64,000 nt of DNA from Pleuronectes platessa (GCF_947347685.1 NW_026519124.1:42425-106424), one strand, 5' to 3'. Positions 9,515-24,612 are shown, counted from the stretch's first letter. Notes: a model not told the origin generated them from the letters alone. Made by a program: numbers and translations.

Positions 9515-11694
9515 TATTATTTATATTTCCTCCTTACTGAGAATTCCTTTTATTTCATTAACAATTCTGTTTTATTTCGTCTGTATTTAATTTATTATTA
9601 TTAAGTCATTTCCTTTTTGCTCAGGAAGCGTTCTACCGGTCAAAAAACTTAACAAGTGAGCCTATTGGTTCAAGGTGAAATAACTGCATGTTATTGGTGT
9701 AAAACGGTCTAAGTCCCGCCTCCTCACTCGAGTCAGAGAGGTGCGGTTCAGTGTGGAGACAGATGGAGCCTGATGAGAAGTTGAAATTACGGAGCGATAT
9801 TACTGCTACTGGTACTCAATATAATACTGAACAAAGAGAAGTTAGAGTATGTTTGAGCCCATAACAAGTTTATCAACTACTGAGAGGACCTGGAGAGCAG
9901 CTTAGAGCACCGTTTATTCTTTTCTTTTCCCGGTGAGTTACACCTGCTAAATTAGCGGCCACACGTGGCACAGTAGCAAAATGCTATATGACTTAGCATA
10001 GCCTCGTGGTGTTTATGCCATTGAGTGTACTGTAAGATGTTTCATATTTCTTTAGTCATAGAGACAAAAGTGGACATTTGTATGTGTAATATGAGTATGT
10101 ATGTGAGTTACATTTAGTACAGAGCTAAGGATTATGTAGCTGAATTTGAGCTTTGAGATTAGCTTTCTGTTCATCATTGTGCTGCTTGCATTCACAAATG
10201 CAAGGTGTCAGTGTTGTGACAAGAAAATGATTCACATTGCTTTACTTCCGATATTCACATATAGTGAGTAATTGATGTTAAGCTGTAGGTTGTTTGCATA
10301 ATAATCTAACATTCATATTGTTTCACTGCCATTAAAATTGTAATTTAATAGTATTGTTTATACTTTAATATTAAGAGTTAATGTTATGATACAACAGTAA
10401 TCCTTTATTCCTGGGTTAAGTACTGAAATGTATTATATGTTGACATTGATCAAATTGAACTGTACAGTTAAGAGAATAAGAATATTTGCATATGTTGCTA
10501 TATAAGCCGTGTTATGTTACACAGGCTGGGTTTTCTGGATACCCTTGAACTTTGAGTTGGATTGGAATCTCTCCCTGACGAGGGAGATGGCGAGCCACCC
10601 GTGTTGAGCACCTGGATTGAGGAGCGCTTCCAGCATTCATCTACCTTGCTGTCAGTGTGGTAAGACTGTGGGGAGGACCTCAAACGACAGTTGAATCTAG
10701 CAGAACTAGGGATGGGCATAATTAATCGACGATCGATTAATTGACCATTAAGAATGTCGTCGATGAAATCATTTTTTCATCGAGAAATTCGCTAATTACA
10801 CATTTGACCACGGGGGGCAGTGTTTGAAAAAAACGCCACAGTCCTACTCAGTTACCTGCGACTTGCTGCGAGTTACCGTGTAGTTCCATTTCCAAAATAA
10901 ACATGAAGAGGTCACGGCAAAGTGTTGCGTGGGACCATTTTGAGTTAAAAAAGGACTTGGTTCACTGCCAACACTGCGAAGCTATCCCAGAGGCTGCGGG
11001 AGACAAGGAGCCTGCGTTGTCTGACACGGACGAGGGGAGCACTAACACCGGAATCACAGTAATGTGAGTTACTGGTTATTTTTATGAAGCTTTCTCGACT
11101 CGGTACCTTGTCTGATAGTTTTGAGTTACATTTGGCAAAACCTGTCAGACCTAAGTATTATATATTTGTAGTTGTTGTTTAACATTACGTTTTTTTAAAT
11201 TATTATTATTTTATTTTGGAGGAAAAAAAAAACGAGGGTCAGTTGTGTTTAGTAGCACCGGCTTCTAGCTGTCGGCTCCGCTGCTTAAGATTACGGCAGC
11301 GCATATTTTGCTCATCTTGTAATAAAGATCTCAATGAGGAAACATCACTGCATTTTAATGTAGCTTATAAATAGTGAATTTTTGAACTTGAAAATATTAA
11401 TGATTAATCGAAAATTCGTCATTAACTCTCCCGACGATCGACGAAGACAATTTAATCGAACGCCCATCCCTAAGCAGAACATCCTATTTTTTGAGGATTA
11501 CTTTTATTTTCTGGGTGCACCCATTTCAAAAGACATTTCTAATTTTACTAAACTGAATGCCGGCAATGTTGTAAATATTTTGTGTGTTAATACAATTGTT
11601 TTCATTTAAACCTAACTCTGTGTTCTGTTTGCTCATTGTGGTGTCTGATTCCTGTTAATTACTCCTCCCTACGAATCTTGGTTATACTGGTCCA
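9515..11694. repeat. Macrosatellite core, copy 3
   Basis: Exon remnant ATG at 9763, hAT at 10707-11472. Diagnostic variants are TTCCTGGG at about 10411 (shared only with copy 4) and TTGCTCATC at about 11311 (shared with copies 7, 8, 10 and 11). Confidence 0.9.
10707..11472 (+). mobile_element. Non-autonomous hAT transposon, copy 3
   Basis: 766 bp with the same termini and AGCAGAAC duplication. It carries the C variant in TTGCTCATC near its right third. Confidence 0.88.
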
Positions 11695-13820
11695 GTGTGC
11701 GCCTCCATGTGGGTTACATGCGCAGCAGGAGATGTGCGCTTCAGGAGATGTGTGCCGCAGGAGATGTACATAGCAGGAGATGTACATAGCAGGAGATGTG
11801 CGCCGCAGGCGATATGCGCCACCGGAGATGTGCACCGCAGGAGATGTGCGCCGCAGGAGATGTGCAACGCAGGAGATGTGCGCAGCAGGAGATGTGCGCC
11901 TCAGGAGATGTGCGCAGCAGGGTGTGTGCACACGTTTTTTTTTATTAATTTGATTTAATAATATTTTTTTGTAAATAAATGTTTCATTTATGTGCACCGC
12001 AGGGTGTGCGCCGCAAGAAATGTGCACCGCCGGAGATGTGCGCAGCAGGAGATGTGCACCGCAGGAGATGTGCGCAACAGGAGATGTGTGCCGCAGGAGA
12101 CGTGCACTGCAGGAGATTTGCGCAGCAGGAGATGTGCACCGCAGGAGATGTGCGCAGCAGGAGATGTGCACTGCAGGAGATGTGTACGCACAGTTTTTTT
12201 AGGAATTTTAGTTAATTATTATTATTTATTGTAAATAAATGTTTCATTTATGTGCACCTCAGGAGATTTGCGCAGCAGGAGATGTGCGCCACTGGAGATG
12301 TGCACCACAGGAGATGTGCACGCAGGAGATGTGCACGCAGGAGATGTGCGCCGCAGGAGATTTACATAGCAGGAGATGAGCACGCAGGAGATGTACATAG
12401 CAGGATATGTGCACCACAGGAGATGTCCACCGCAGGAGATGTGCGCAGCAGGAGATGTGCACCGCAGGAGATGTGTACACAGGAGATATGCGCCGCAGGA
12501 GATGTGCAAGCAGGAGATGTGCAATGCAGGATGTGTGTGCACAGTTTTTTTAGGAATTTGAGTTAATTATTATTATTTTTTGTAAATAAATGTTTAATTT
12601 ATTTGCACCGCAGGGTGTGCGACGCAGGATGTACACCGCAGGAGATTTGCGCAGCAGGAGATGTGCGCCACTGGAGATGTGCACCGCAGGAGATGTGCAC
12701 GCAGGAGATGTGCGCCGCAGGAGATGTACATAGCAGGAGATGTGCACGCAGGAGATGTGCGCCGCAGGAGATGTACATAGCAGGAGATGTGCGCCGCAGG
12801 CGATATGTGCCACCGGAGGTGTGCACCGCAGGAGATGTGCGCCGCAGGAGATGTGCACGCAGGAGATGTGCAACGCAGGATATGTGCACGCAGGAGATGT
12901 GCGCCTCAGGAGATGTGCGCAGCAGGGTGTGTGCACACGTTTTTTTTATTAATTTGATTTAATAATATTTTTTTGTAAATAAATGTTTCATTTACGTGCA
13001 CCGCAGGGTGTGCGATGCAGGATTTTCACCGCAGGAGATTTGTGTAGCAGGAGATGTGCGCCACTGGAGATGTGCACCGCAGGAGATATGCACGAAGGAG
13101 ATGAGTGCCGCAGGAGATGTGTGCCACAGGATGTGTGCCACAGTTTTTTTAGGAATTTGAGTTAATTATTATTATTTTTTGTAAATAAATGTTTAATTTA
13201 TTTGCACCGCAGGGTGTGCGACGCAGGATGTACACCGCAGGAGATTTGCGCAGCAGGAGATGTGCGCCACTGGAGATGTGCACCACAGGAGATGTGCACG
13301 CAGGAGATGTGCGCCGCAGGAGATGTACATAGCAGGAGATGTGCACGCAGGAGATGTGCGCCGCAGGAGATGTACATAGCAGGAGATGTGCGCCGCAGGC
13401 GATATGCGCAGCAGGAGATGTACATAGCAGGAGATGTGCACGCAGGAGATGTGCGCCGCAGGAGATGTACATAGCAGGAGATGTGCGCTGCAGGATGTGT
13501 GCGCACAGTTTTTTTAGGAATTTGAGTTCATTATTATTATTTTTTGTAAAGAAATGTTTAATTTATTTGCACCGCAGGGTGTGCGACGCAGGATGTACAC
13601 CGCAGGAGATTTGCGCATCAGGAGATGTGCGCCACTGGAGATGTGCACCGCAGGAGATGTGCGCCGGAGGAGATTTGCGCCGCAGGAGATGTGCGCACAG
13701 TTAAATTATTTATGTGATTTAATAATATTTTTTTTGTAAATGTTTTATTCATGTGCACCACAGGGTGTGCAACGCAGGATGTGTGACGCAGCAGATTTGC
13801 AATGCAGGAGATGTGCGCCG
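11695..13820. repeat. Minisatellite array 3, 2126 bp, class B spacers
   Basis: Standard order, but the second spacer reads TTATTTATTG (about 12226) and the third block ends in GTGTGTGCACAG (about 12534), the 'class B' pair. Private changes are CATTTACGTGCACC near 12992, a one-base loss giving GTGTGCCACAG near 13136, and GGAGATTTGCGCC near 13670 (shared with array 8). Confidence 0.93.
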
Positions 13821-16000
13821 TATTATTTATATTTCCTCCTTACTGAGAATTCCTTTTATTTCATTAACAATTCTGTTTTATTTCGTCTGTATTTAATTTA
13901 TTATTATTAAGTCATTTCCTTTTTGCTCAGGAAGCGTTCTACCGGTCAAAAAACTTAACAAGTGAGCCTATTGGTTCAAGGTGAAATAACTGCATGTTAT
14001 TGGTGTAAAACGGTCTAAGTCCCGCCTCCTCACTCGAGTCAGAGAGGTGCGGTTCAGTGTGGAGACAGATGGAGCCTGATGAGAAGTTGAAATTACGGAG
14101 CAATATTACTGCTACTGGTACTCAATATAATACTGAACAAAGAGAAGTTAGAGTATGTTTGAGCCCATAACAAGTTTATCAACTACTGAGAGGACCTGGA
14201 GAGCAGCTTAGAGCACCGTTTATTCTTTTCTTTTCCCGGTGAGTTACACCTGCTAAATTAGCGGCCACACGTGGCACAGTAGCAAAATGCTATATGACTT
14301 AGCATAGCCTCGTGGTGTTTATGCCATTGAGTGTACTGTAAGATGTTTCATATTTCTTTAGTCATAGAGACAAAAGTGGACATTTGTATGTGTAATATGA
14401 GTATGTATGTGAGTTACATTTAGTACAGAGCTAAGGATTATGTAGCTGAATTTGAGCTTTGAGATTAGCTTTCTGTTCATCATTGTGCTGCTTGCATTCA
14501 CAAATGCAAGGTGTCAGTGTTGTGACAAGAAAATGATTCACATTGCTTTACTTCCGATATTCACATATAGTGAGTAATTGATGTTAAGCTGTAGGTTGTT
14601 TGCATAATAATCTAACATTCATATTGTTTCACTGCCATTAAAATTGTAATTTAATAGTATTGTTTATACTTTAATATTAAGAGTTAATGTTATGATACAA
14701 CAGTAATCCTTTATTCCTGGGTTAAGTACTGAAATGTATTATATGTTGACATTGATCAAATTGAACTGTACAGTTAAGAGAATAAGAATATTTGCATATG
14801 TTGCTATATAAGCCGTGTTATGTTACACAGGCTGGGTTTTCTGGATACCCTTGAACTTTGAGTTGGATTGGAATCTCTCCCTGACGAGGGAGATGGCGAG
14901 CCACCCGTGTTGAGCACCTGGATTGAGGAGCGCTTCCAGCATTCATCTACCTTGCTGTCAGTGTGGTAAGACTGTGGGGAGGACCTCAAACGACAGTTGA
15001 ATCTAGCAGAACTAGGGATGGGCATAATTAATCGACGATCGATTAATTGACCATTAAGAATGTCGTCGATGAAATCATTTTTTCATCGAGAAATTCGCTA
15101 ATTACACATTTGACCACGGGGGGCAGTGTTTGAAAAAAACGCCACAGTCCTACTCAGTTACCTGCGACTTGCTGCGAGTTACCGTGTAGTTCCATTTCCA
15201 AAATAAACATGAAGAGGTCACGGCAAAGTGTTGCGTGGGACCATTTTGAGTTAAAAAAGGACTTGGTTCACTGCCAACACTGCGAAGCTATCCCAGAGGC
15301 TGCGGGAGACAAGGAGCCTGCGTTGTCTGACACGGACGAGGGGAGCACTAACACCGGAATCACAGTAATGTGAGTTACTGGTTATTTTTATGAAGCTTTC
15401 TCGACTCGGTACCTTGTCTGATAGTTTTGAGTTACATTTGGCAAAACCTGTCAGACCTAAGTATTATATATTTGTAGTTGTTGTTTAACATTACGTTTTT
15501 TTAAATTATTATTATTTTATTTTGGAGGAAAAAAAAAACGAGGGTCAGTTGTGTTTAGTAGCACCGGCTTCTAGCTGTCGGCTCCGCTGCTTAAGATTAC
15601 GGCAGCGCATATTTTGTTCATCTTGTAATAAAGATCTCAATGAGGAAACATCACTGCATTTTAATGTAGCTTATAAATAGTGAATTTTTGAACTTGAAAA
15701 TATTAATGATTAATCGAAAATTCGTCATTAACTCTCCCGACGATCGACGAAGACAATTTAATCGAACGCCCATCCCTAAGCAGAACATCCTATTTTTTGA
15801 GGATTACTTTTATTTTCTGGGTGCACCCATTTCAAAAGACATTTCTAATTTTACTAAACTGAATGCCGGCAATGTTGTAAATATTTTGTGTGTTAATACA
15901 ATTGTTTTCATTTAAACCTAACTCTGTGTTCTGTTTGCTCATTGTGGTGTCTGATTCCTGTTAATTACTCCTCCCTACGAATCTTGGTTATACTGGTCCA
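13821..16000. repeat. Macrosatellite core, copy 4
   Basis: Exon remnant ATG at 14069, hAT at 15013-15778. G to A at 14102 changes codon 12 of the remnant from Asp to Asn. It shares TTCCTGGG (about 14717) with copy 3, but has T in TTGTTCATC. Confidence 0.9.
15013..15778 (+). mobile_element. Non-autonomous hAT transposon, copy 4
   Basis: 766 bp with intact termini and the same target duplication as every other copy. Confidence 0.88.
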
Positions 16001-18127
16001 GTGTGCGCCTCCATGTGGGTTACATGCGCAGCAGGAGATGTGCGCTTCAGGAGATGTGTGCCGCAGGAGATGTACATAGCAGGAGATGTACATAGCAGGA
16101 GATGTGCGCCGCAGGCGATATGCGCCACCGGAGATGTGCACCGCAGGAGATGTGCGCCGCAGGAGATGTGCAACGCAGGAGATGTGCGCAGCAGGAGATG
16201 TGCGCCTCAGGAGATGTGCGCAGCAGGGTGTGTGCACACGTTTTTTTTTATTAATTTGATTTAATAATATTTTTTTGTAAATAAATGTTTCATTTATGTG
16301 CACCGCAGGGTGTGCGCCGCAAGAAATGTGCACCGCCGGAGATGTGCGCAGCAGGAGATGTGCACCGCAGGAGATGTGCGCAACAGGAGATGTGTGCCGC
16401 AGGAGACGTGCACTGCAGGAGATTTGCGCAGCAGGAGATGTGCACCGCAGGAGATGTGCGCAGCAGGAGATGTGCACTGCAGGAGATGTGTACGCACAGT
16501 TTTTTTAGGAATTTTAGTTAATTATTATTATTTATTGTAAATAAATGTTTCATTTATGTGCACCTCAGGAGATTTGCGCAGCAGGAGATGTGCGCCACTG
16601 GAGATGTGCACCACAGGAGATGTGCACGCAGGAGATGTGCACGCAGGAGATGTGCGCCGCAGGAGATTTACATAGCAGGAGATGAGCACGCAGGAGATGT
16701 ACATAGCAGGATATGTGCACCACAGGAGATGTCCACCGCAGGAGATGTGCGCAGCAGGAGATGTGCACCGCAGGAGATGTGTACACAGGAGATATGCGCC
16801 GCAGGAGATGTGCAAGCAGGAGATGTGCAATGCAGGATGTGTGTGCACAGTTTTTTTAGGAATTTGAGTTAATTATTATTATTTTTTGTAAATAAATGTT
16901 TAATTTATTTGCACCGCAGGGTGTGCGACGCAGGATGTACACCGCAGGAGATTTGCGCAGCAGGAGATGTGCGCCACTGGAGATGTGCACCGCAGGAGAT
17001 GTGCACGCAGGAGATGTGCGCCGCAGGAGATGTACATAGCAGGAGATGTGCACGCAGGAGATGTGCGCCGCAGGAGATGTACATAGCAGGAGATGTGCGC
17101 CGCAGGCGATATGTGCCACCGGAGGTGTGCACCGCAGGAGATGTGCGCCGCAGGAGATGTGCACGCAGGAGATGTGCAACGCAGGATATGTGCACGCAGG
17201 AGATGTGCGCCTCAGGAGATGTGCGCAGCAGGGTGTGTGCACACGTTTTTTTTATTAATTTGATTTAATAATATTTTTTTGTAAATAAATGTTTCATTTA
17301 TGTGCACCGCAGGGTGTGCGATGCAGGATTTTCACCGCAGGAGATTTGTGTAGCAGGAGATGTGCGCCACTGGAGATGTGCACCGCAGGAGATATGCACG
17401 AAGGAGATGAGTGCCGCAGGAGATGTGTGCCACAGGATGTGTGCGCACAGTTTTTTTAGGAATTTGAGTTAATTATTATTATTTTTTGTAAATAAATGTT
17501 TAATTTATTTGCACCGCAGGGTGTGCGACGCAGGATGTACACCGCAGGAGATTTGCGCAGCAGGAGATGTGCGCCACTGGAGATGTGCACCACAGGAGAT
17601 GTGCACGCAGGAGATGTGCGCCGCAGGAGATGTACATAGCAGGAGATGTGCACGCAGGAGATGTGCGCCGCAGGAGATGTACATAGCAGGAGATGTGCGC
17701 CGCAGGCGATATGCGCAGCAGGAGATGTACATAGCAGGAGATGTGCACGCAGGAGATGTGCGCCGCAGGAGATGTACATAGCAGGAGATGTGCGCTGCAG
17801 GATGTGTGCGCACAGTTTTTTTAGGAATTTGAGTTCATTATTATTATTTTTTGTAAAGAAATGTTTAATTTATTTGCACCGCAGGGTGTGCGACGCAGGA
17901 TGTACACCGCAGGAGATTTGCGCATCAGGAGATGTGCGCCACTGGAGATGTGCACCGCAGGAGATGTGCGCCGGAGGAGATGTGCGCCGCAGGAGATGTG
18001 CGCACAGTTAAATTATTTATGTGATTTAATAATATTTTTTTTGTAAATGTTTTATTCATGTGCACCACAGGGTGTGCAACGCAGGATGTGTGACGCAGCA
18101 GATTTGCAATGCAGGAGATGTGCGCCG
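16001..18127. repeat. Minisatellite array 4, 2127 bp, class B spacers
   Basis: Standard order with the class B pair (TTATTTATTG near 16531 and GTGTGTGCACAG near 16840). Otherwise close to the majority sequence. Confidence 0.93.
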
Positions 18128-20307
18128 TATTATTTATATTTCCTCCTTACTGAGAATTCCTTTTATTTCATTAACAATTCTGTTTTATTTCGTCTGTATT
18201 TAATTTATTATTATTAAGTCATTTCCTTTTTGCTCAGGAAGCGTTCTACCGGTCAAAAAACTTAACAAGTGAGCCTATTGGTTCAAGGTGAAATAACTGC
18301 ATGTTATTGGTGTAAAACGGTCTAAGTCCCGCCTCCTCACTCGAGTCAGAGAGGTGCGGTTCAGTGTGGAGACAGATGGAGCCTGATGAGAAGTTGAAAT
18401 TACGGAGCGATATTACTGCTACTGGTACTCAATATAATACTGAACAAAGAGAAGTTAGAGTATGTTTGAGCCCATAACAAGTTTATCAACTACTGAGAGG
18501 ACCTGGAGAGCAGCTTAGAGCACCGTTTATTCTTTTCTTTTCCCGGTGAGTTACACCTGCTAAATTAGCGGCCACACGTGGCACAGTAGCAAAATGCTAT
18601 ATGACTTAGCATAGCCTCGTGGTGTTTATGCCATTGAGTGTACTGTAAGATGTTTCATATTTCTTTAGTCATAGAGACAAAAGTGGACATTTGTATGTGT
18701 AATATGAGTATGTATGTGAGTTACATTTAGTACAGAGCTAAGGATTATGTAGCTGAATTTGAGCTTTGAGATTAGCTTTCTGTTCATCATTGTGCTGCTT
18801 GCATTCACAAATGCAAGGTGTCAGTGTTGTGACAAGAAAATGATTCACATTGCTTTACTTCCGATATTCACATATAGTGAGTAATTGATGTTAAGCTGTA
18901 GGTTGTTTGCATAATAATCTAACATTCATATTGTTTCACTGCCATTAAAATTGTAATTTAATAGTATTGTTTATACTTTAATATTAAGAGTTAATGTTAT
19001 GATACAACAGTAATCCTTTATTCATGGGTTAAGTACTGAAATGTATTATATGTTGACATTGATCAAATTGAACTGTACAGTTAAGAGAATAAGAATATTT
19101 GCATATGTTGCTATATAAGCCGTGTTATGTTACACAGGCTGGGTTTTCTGGATACCCTTGAACTTTGAGTTGGATTGGAATCTCTCCCTGACGAGGGAGA
19201 TGGCGAGCCACCCGTGTTGAGCACCTGGATTGAGGAGCGCTTCCAGCATTCATCTACCTTGCTGTCAGTGTGGTAAGACTGTGGGGAGGACCTCAAACGA
19301 CAGTTGAATCTAGCAGAACTAGGGATGGGCATAATTAATCGACGATCGATTAATTGACCATTAAGAATGTCGTCGATGAAATCATTTTTTCATCGAGAAA
19401 TTCGCTAATTACACATTTGACCACGGGGGGCAGTGTTTGAAAAAAACGCCACAGTCCTACTCAGTTACCTGCGACTTGCTGCGAGTTACCGTGTAGTTCC
19501 ATTTCCAAAATAAACATGAAGAGGTCACGGCAAAGTGTTGCGTGGGACCATTTTGAGTTAAAAAAGGACTTGGTTCACTGCCAACACTGCGAAGCTATCC
19601 CAGAGGCTGCGGGAGACAAGGAGCCTGCGTTGTCTGACACGGACGAGGGGAGCACTAACACCGGAATCACAGTAATGTGAGTTACTGGTTATTTTTATGA
19701 AGCTTTCTCGACTCGGTACCTTGTCTGATAGTTTTGAGTTACATTTGGCAAAACCTGTCAGACCTAAGTATTATATATTTGTAGTTGTTGTTTAACATTA
19801 CGTTTTTTTAAATTATTATTATTTTATTTTGGAGGAAAAAAAAAACGAGGGTCAGTTGTGTTTAGTAGCACCGGCTTCTAGCTGTCGGCTCCGCTGCTTA
19901 AGATTACGGCAGCGCATATTTTGTTCATCTTGTAATAAAGATCTCAATGAGGAAACATCACTGCATTTTAATGTAGCTTATAAATAGTGAATTTTTGAAC
20001 TTGAAAATATTAATGATTAATCGAAAATTCGTCATTAACTCTCCCGACGATCGACGAAGACAATTTAATCGAACGCCCATCCCTAAGCAGAACATCCTAT
20101 TTTTTGAGGATTACTTTTATTTTCTGGGTGCACCCATTTCAAAAGACATTTCTAATTTTACTAAACTGAATGCCGGCAATGTTGTAAATATTTTGTGTGT
20201 TAATACAATTGTTTTCATTTAAACCTAACTCTGTGTTCTGTTTGCTCATTGTGGTGTCTGATTCCTGTTAATTACTCCTCCCTACGAATCTTGGTTATAC
20301 TGGTCCA
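18128..20307. repeat. Macrosatellite core, copy 5
   Basis: Exon remnant ATG at 18376, TATATAAG at 19112-19119, hAT at 19320-20085. Majority base at the diagnostic sites used here. Confidence 0.9.
19320..20085 (+). mobile_element. Non-autonomous hAT transposon, copy 5
   Basis: 766 bp with intact termini and target duplication. Confidence 0.88.
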
Positions 20308-22433
20308 GTGTGCGCCTCCATGTGGGTTACATGCGCAGCAGGAGATGTGCGCTTCAGGAGATGTGTGCCGCAGGAGATGTACATAGCAGGAGATGTACAT
20401 AGCAGGAGATGTGCGCCGCAGGCGATATGCGCCACCGGAGATGTGCACCGCAGGAGATGTGCGCCGCAGGAGATGTGCAACGCAGGAGATGTGCGCAGCA
20501 GGAGATGTGCGCCTCAGGAGATGTGCGCAGCAGGGTGTGTGCACACGTTTTTTTTATTAATTTGATTTAATAATATTTTTTTGTAAATAAATGTTTCATT
20601 TATGTGCACCGCAGGGTGTGCGCCGCAAGAAATGTGCACCGCCGGAGATGTGCGCAGCAGGAGATGTGCACCGCAGGAGATGTGCGCAACAGGAGATGTG
20701 TGCCGCAGGAGACGTGCACTGCAGGAGATTTGCGCAGCAGGAGATGTGCACCGCAGGAGATGTGCGCAGCAGGAGATGTGCACTGCAGGAGATGTGTACG
20801 CACAGTTTTTTTAGGAATTTTAGTTAATTATTATTATTTTTTGTAAATAAATGTTTCATTTATGTGCACCTCAGGAGATTTGCGCAGCAGGAGATGTGCG
20901 CCACTGGAGATGTGCACCACAGGAGATGTGCACGCAGGAGATGTGCACGCAGGAGATGTGCGCCGCAGGAGATTTACATAGCAGGAGATGAGCACGCAGG
21001 AGATGTACATAGCAGGATATGTGCACCACAGGAGATGTCCACCGCAGGAGATGTGCGCAGCAGGAGATGTGCACCGCAGGAGATGTGTACACAGGAGATA
21101 TGCGCCGCAGGAGATGTGCAAGCAGGAGATGTGCAATGCAGGATGTGTGCGCACAGTTTTTTTAGGAATTTGAGTTAATTATTATTATTTTTTGTAAATA
21201 AATGTTTAATTTATTTGCACCGCAGGGTGTGCGACGCAGGATGTACACCGCAGGAGATTTGCGCAGCAGGAGATGTGCGCCACTGGAGATGTGCACCGCA
21301 GGAGATGTGCACGCAGGAGATGTGCGCCGCAGGAGATGTACATAGCAGGAGATGTGCACGCAGGAGATGTGCGCCGCAGGAGATGTACATAGCAGGAGAT
21401 GTGCGCCGCAGGCGATATGTGCCACCGGAGGTGTGCACCGCAGGAGATGTGCGCCGCAGGAGATGTGCACGCAGGAGATGTGCAACGCAGGATATGTGCA
21501 CGCAGGAGATGTGCGCCTCAGGAGATGTGCGCAGCAGGGTGTGTGCACACGTTTTTTTTATTAATTTGATTTAATAATATTTTTTTGTAAATAAATGTTT
21601 CATTTATGTGCACCGCAGGGTGTGCGATGCAGGATTTTCACCGCAGGAGATTTGTGTAGCAGGAGATGTGCGCCACTGGAGATGTGCACCGCAGGAGATA
21701 TGCACGAAGGAGATGAGTGCCGCAGGAGATGTGTGCCACAGGATGTGTGCGCACAGTTTTTTTAGGAATTTGAGTTAATTATTATTATTTTTTGTAAATA
21801 AATGTTTAATTTATTTGCACCGCAGGGTGTGCGACGCAGGATGTACACCGCAGGAGATTTGCGCAGCAGGAGATGTGCGCCACTGGAGATGTGCACCACA
21901 GGAGATGTGCACGCAGGAGATGTGCGCCGCAGGAGATGTACATAGCAGGAGATGTGCACGCAGGAGATGTGCGCCGCAGGAGATGTACATAGCAGGAGAT
22001 GTGCGCCGCAGGCGATATGCGCAGCAGGAGATGTACATAGCAGGAGATGTGCACGCAGGAGATGTGCGCCGCAGGAGATGTACATAGCAGGAGATGTGCG
22101 CTGCAGGATGTGTGCGCACAGTTTTTTTAGGAATTTGAGTTCATTATTATTATTTTTTGTAAAGAAATGTTTAATTTATTTGCACCGCAGGGTGTGCGAC
22201 GCAGGATGTACACCACAGGAGATTTGCGCATCAGGAGATGTGCGCCACTGGAGATGTGCACCGCAGGAGATGTGCGCCGGAGGAGATGTGCGCCGCAGGA
22301 GATGTGCGCACAGTTAAATTATTTATGTGATTTAATAATATTTTTTTTGTAAATGTTTTATTCATGTGCACCACAGGGTGTGCAACGCAGGATGTGTGAC
22401 GCAGCAGATTTGCAATGCAGGAGATGTGCGCCG
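20308..22433. repeat. Minisatellite array 5, 2126 bp, class A spacers
   Basis: Standard order. The first T tract (about 20548) has eight T where the other arrays have nine, accounting for the 1-bp shorter length. Private change: GTACACCACAGG near 22208. Confidence 0.93.
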
Positions 22434-24612
22434 TATTATTTATATTTCCTCCTTACTGAGAATTCCTTTTATTTCATTAACAATTCTGTTTTATTTCGTC
22501 TGTATTTAATTTATTATTATTAAGTCATTTCCTTTTTGCTCAGGAAGCGTTCTACCGGTCAAAAAACTTAACAAGTGAGCCTATTGGTTCAAGGTGAAAT
22601 AACTGCATGTTATTGGTGTAAAACGGTCTAAGTCCCGCCTCCTCACTCGAGTCAGAGAGGTGCGGTTCAGTGTGGAGACAGATGGAGCCTGATGAGAAGT
22701 TGAAATTACGGAGCGATATTACTGCTACTGGTACTCAATATAATACTGAACAAAGAGAAGTTAGAGTATGTTTGAGCCCATAACAAGTTTATCAACTACT
22801 GAGAGGACCTGGAGAGCAGCTTAGAGCACCGTTTATTCTTTTCTTTTCCCGGTGAGTTACACCTGCTAAATTAGCGGCCACACGTGGCACAGTAGCAAAA
22901 TGCTATATGACTTAGCATAGCCTCGTGGTGTTTATGCCATTGAGTGTACTGTAAGATGTTTCATATTTCTTTAGTCATAGAGACAAAAGTGGACATTTGT
23001 ATGTGTAATATGAGTATGTATGTGAGTTACATTTAGTACAGAGCTAAGGATTATGTAGCTGAATTTGAGCTTTGAGATTAGCTTTCTGTTCATCATTGTG
23101 CTGCTTGCATTCACAAATGCAAGGTGTCAGTGTTGTGACAAGAAAATGATTCACATTGCTTTACTTCCGATATTCACATATAGTGAGTAATTGATGTTAA
23201 GCTGTAGGTTGTTTGCATAATAATCTAACATTCATATTGTTTCACTGCCATTAAAATTGTAATTTAATAGTATTGTTTATACTTTAATATTAAGAGTTAA
23301 TGTTATGATACAACAGTAATCCTTTATTCATGGGTTAAGTACTGAAATGTATTATATGTTGACATTGATCAAATTGAACTGTACAGTTAAGAGAATAAGA
23401 ATATTTGCATATGTTGCTATATAAGCCGTGTTATGTTACACAGGCTGGGTTTTCTGGATACCCTTGAACTTTGAGTTGGATTGGAATCTCTCCCTGACGA
23501 GGGAGATGGCGAGCCACCCGTGTTGAGCACCTGGATTGAGGAGCGCTTCCAGCATTCATCTACCTTGCTGTCAGTGTGGTAAGACTGTGGGGAGGACCTC
23601 AAACGACAGTTGAATCTAGCAGAACTAGGGATGGGCATAATTAATCGACGATCGATTAATTGACCATTAAGAATGTCGTCGATGAAATCATTTTTTCATC
23701 GAGAAATTCGCTAATTACACATTTGACCACGGGGGGCAGTGTTTGAAAAAAACGCCACAGTCCTACTCAGTTACCTGCGACTTGCTGCGAGTTACCGTGT
23801 AGTTCCATTTCCAAAATAAACATGAAGAGGTCACGGCAAAGTGTTGCGTGGGACCATTTTGAGTTAAAAAAGGACTTGGTTCACTGCCAACACTGCGAAG
23901 CTATCCCAGAGGCTGCGGGAGACAAGGAGCCTGCGTTGTCTGACACGGACGAGGGGAGCACTAACACCGGAATCACAGTAATGTGAGTTACTGGTTATTT
24001 TTATGAAGCTTTCTCGACTCGGTACCTTGTCTGATAGTTTTGAGTTACATTTGGCAAAACCTGTCAGACCTAAGTATTATATATTTGTAGTTGTTGTTTA
24101 ACATTACGTTTTTTTAAATTATTATTATTTTATTTTCGAGAAAAAAAAAACGAGGGTCAGTTGTGTTTAGTAGCACCGGCTTCTAGCTGTCGGCTCCGCT
24201 GCTTAAGATTACGGCAGCGCATATTTTGTTCATCTTGTAATAAAGATCTCAATGAGGAAACATCACTGCATTTTAATGTAGCTTATAAATAGTGAATTTT
24301 TGAACTTGAAAATATTAATGATTAATCGAAAATTCGTCATTAACTCTCCCGACGATCGACGAAGACAATTTAATCGAACGCCCATCCCTAAGCAGAACAT
24401 CCTATTTTTTGAGGATTACTTTTATTTTCTGGGTGCACCCATTTCAAAAGACATTTCTAATTTTACTAAACTGAATGCCGGCAATGTTGTAAATATTTTG
24501 TGTGTTAATACAATTGTTTTCATTTAAACCTAACTCTGTGTTCTGTTTGCTCATTGTGGTGTCTGATTCCTGTTAATTACTCCTCCCTACGAATCTTGGT
24601 TATACTGGTCCA
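22434..24612. repeat. Macrosatellite core, copy 6
   Basis: Exon remnant ATG at 22682, hAT at 23626-24390. The poly-A stretch inside the hAT reads TTTTCGAGAAAA near 24134 instead of TTTTGGAGGAAA, with a net loss of one base. Confidence 0.9.
23626..24390 (+). mobile_element. Non-autonomous hAT transposon, copy 6
   Basis: 765 bp, one base shorter than the majority because of the change near 24134. Termini and target duplication are intact. Confidence 0.88.
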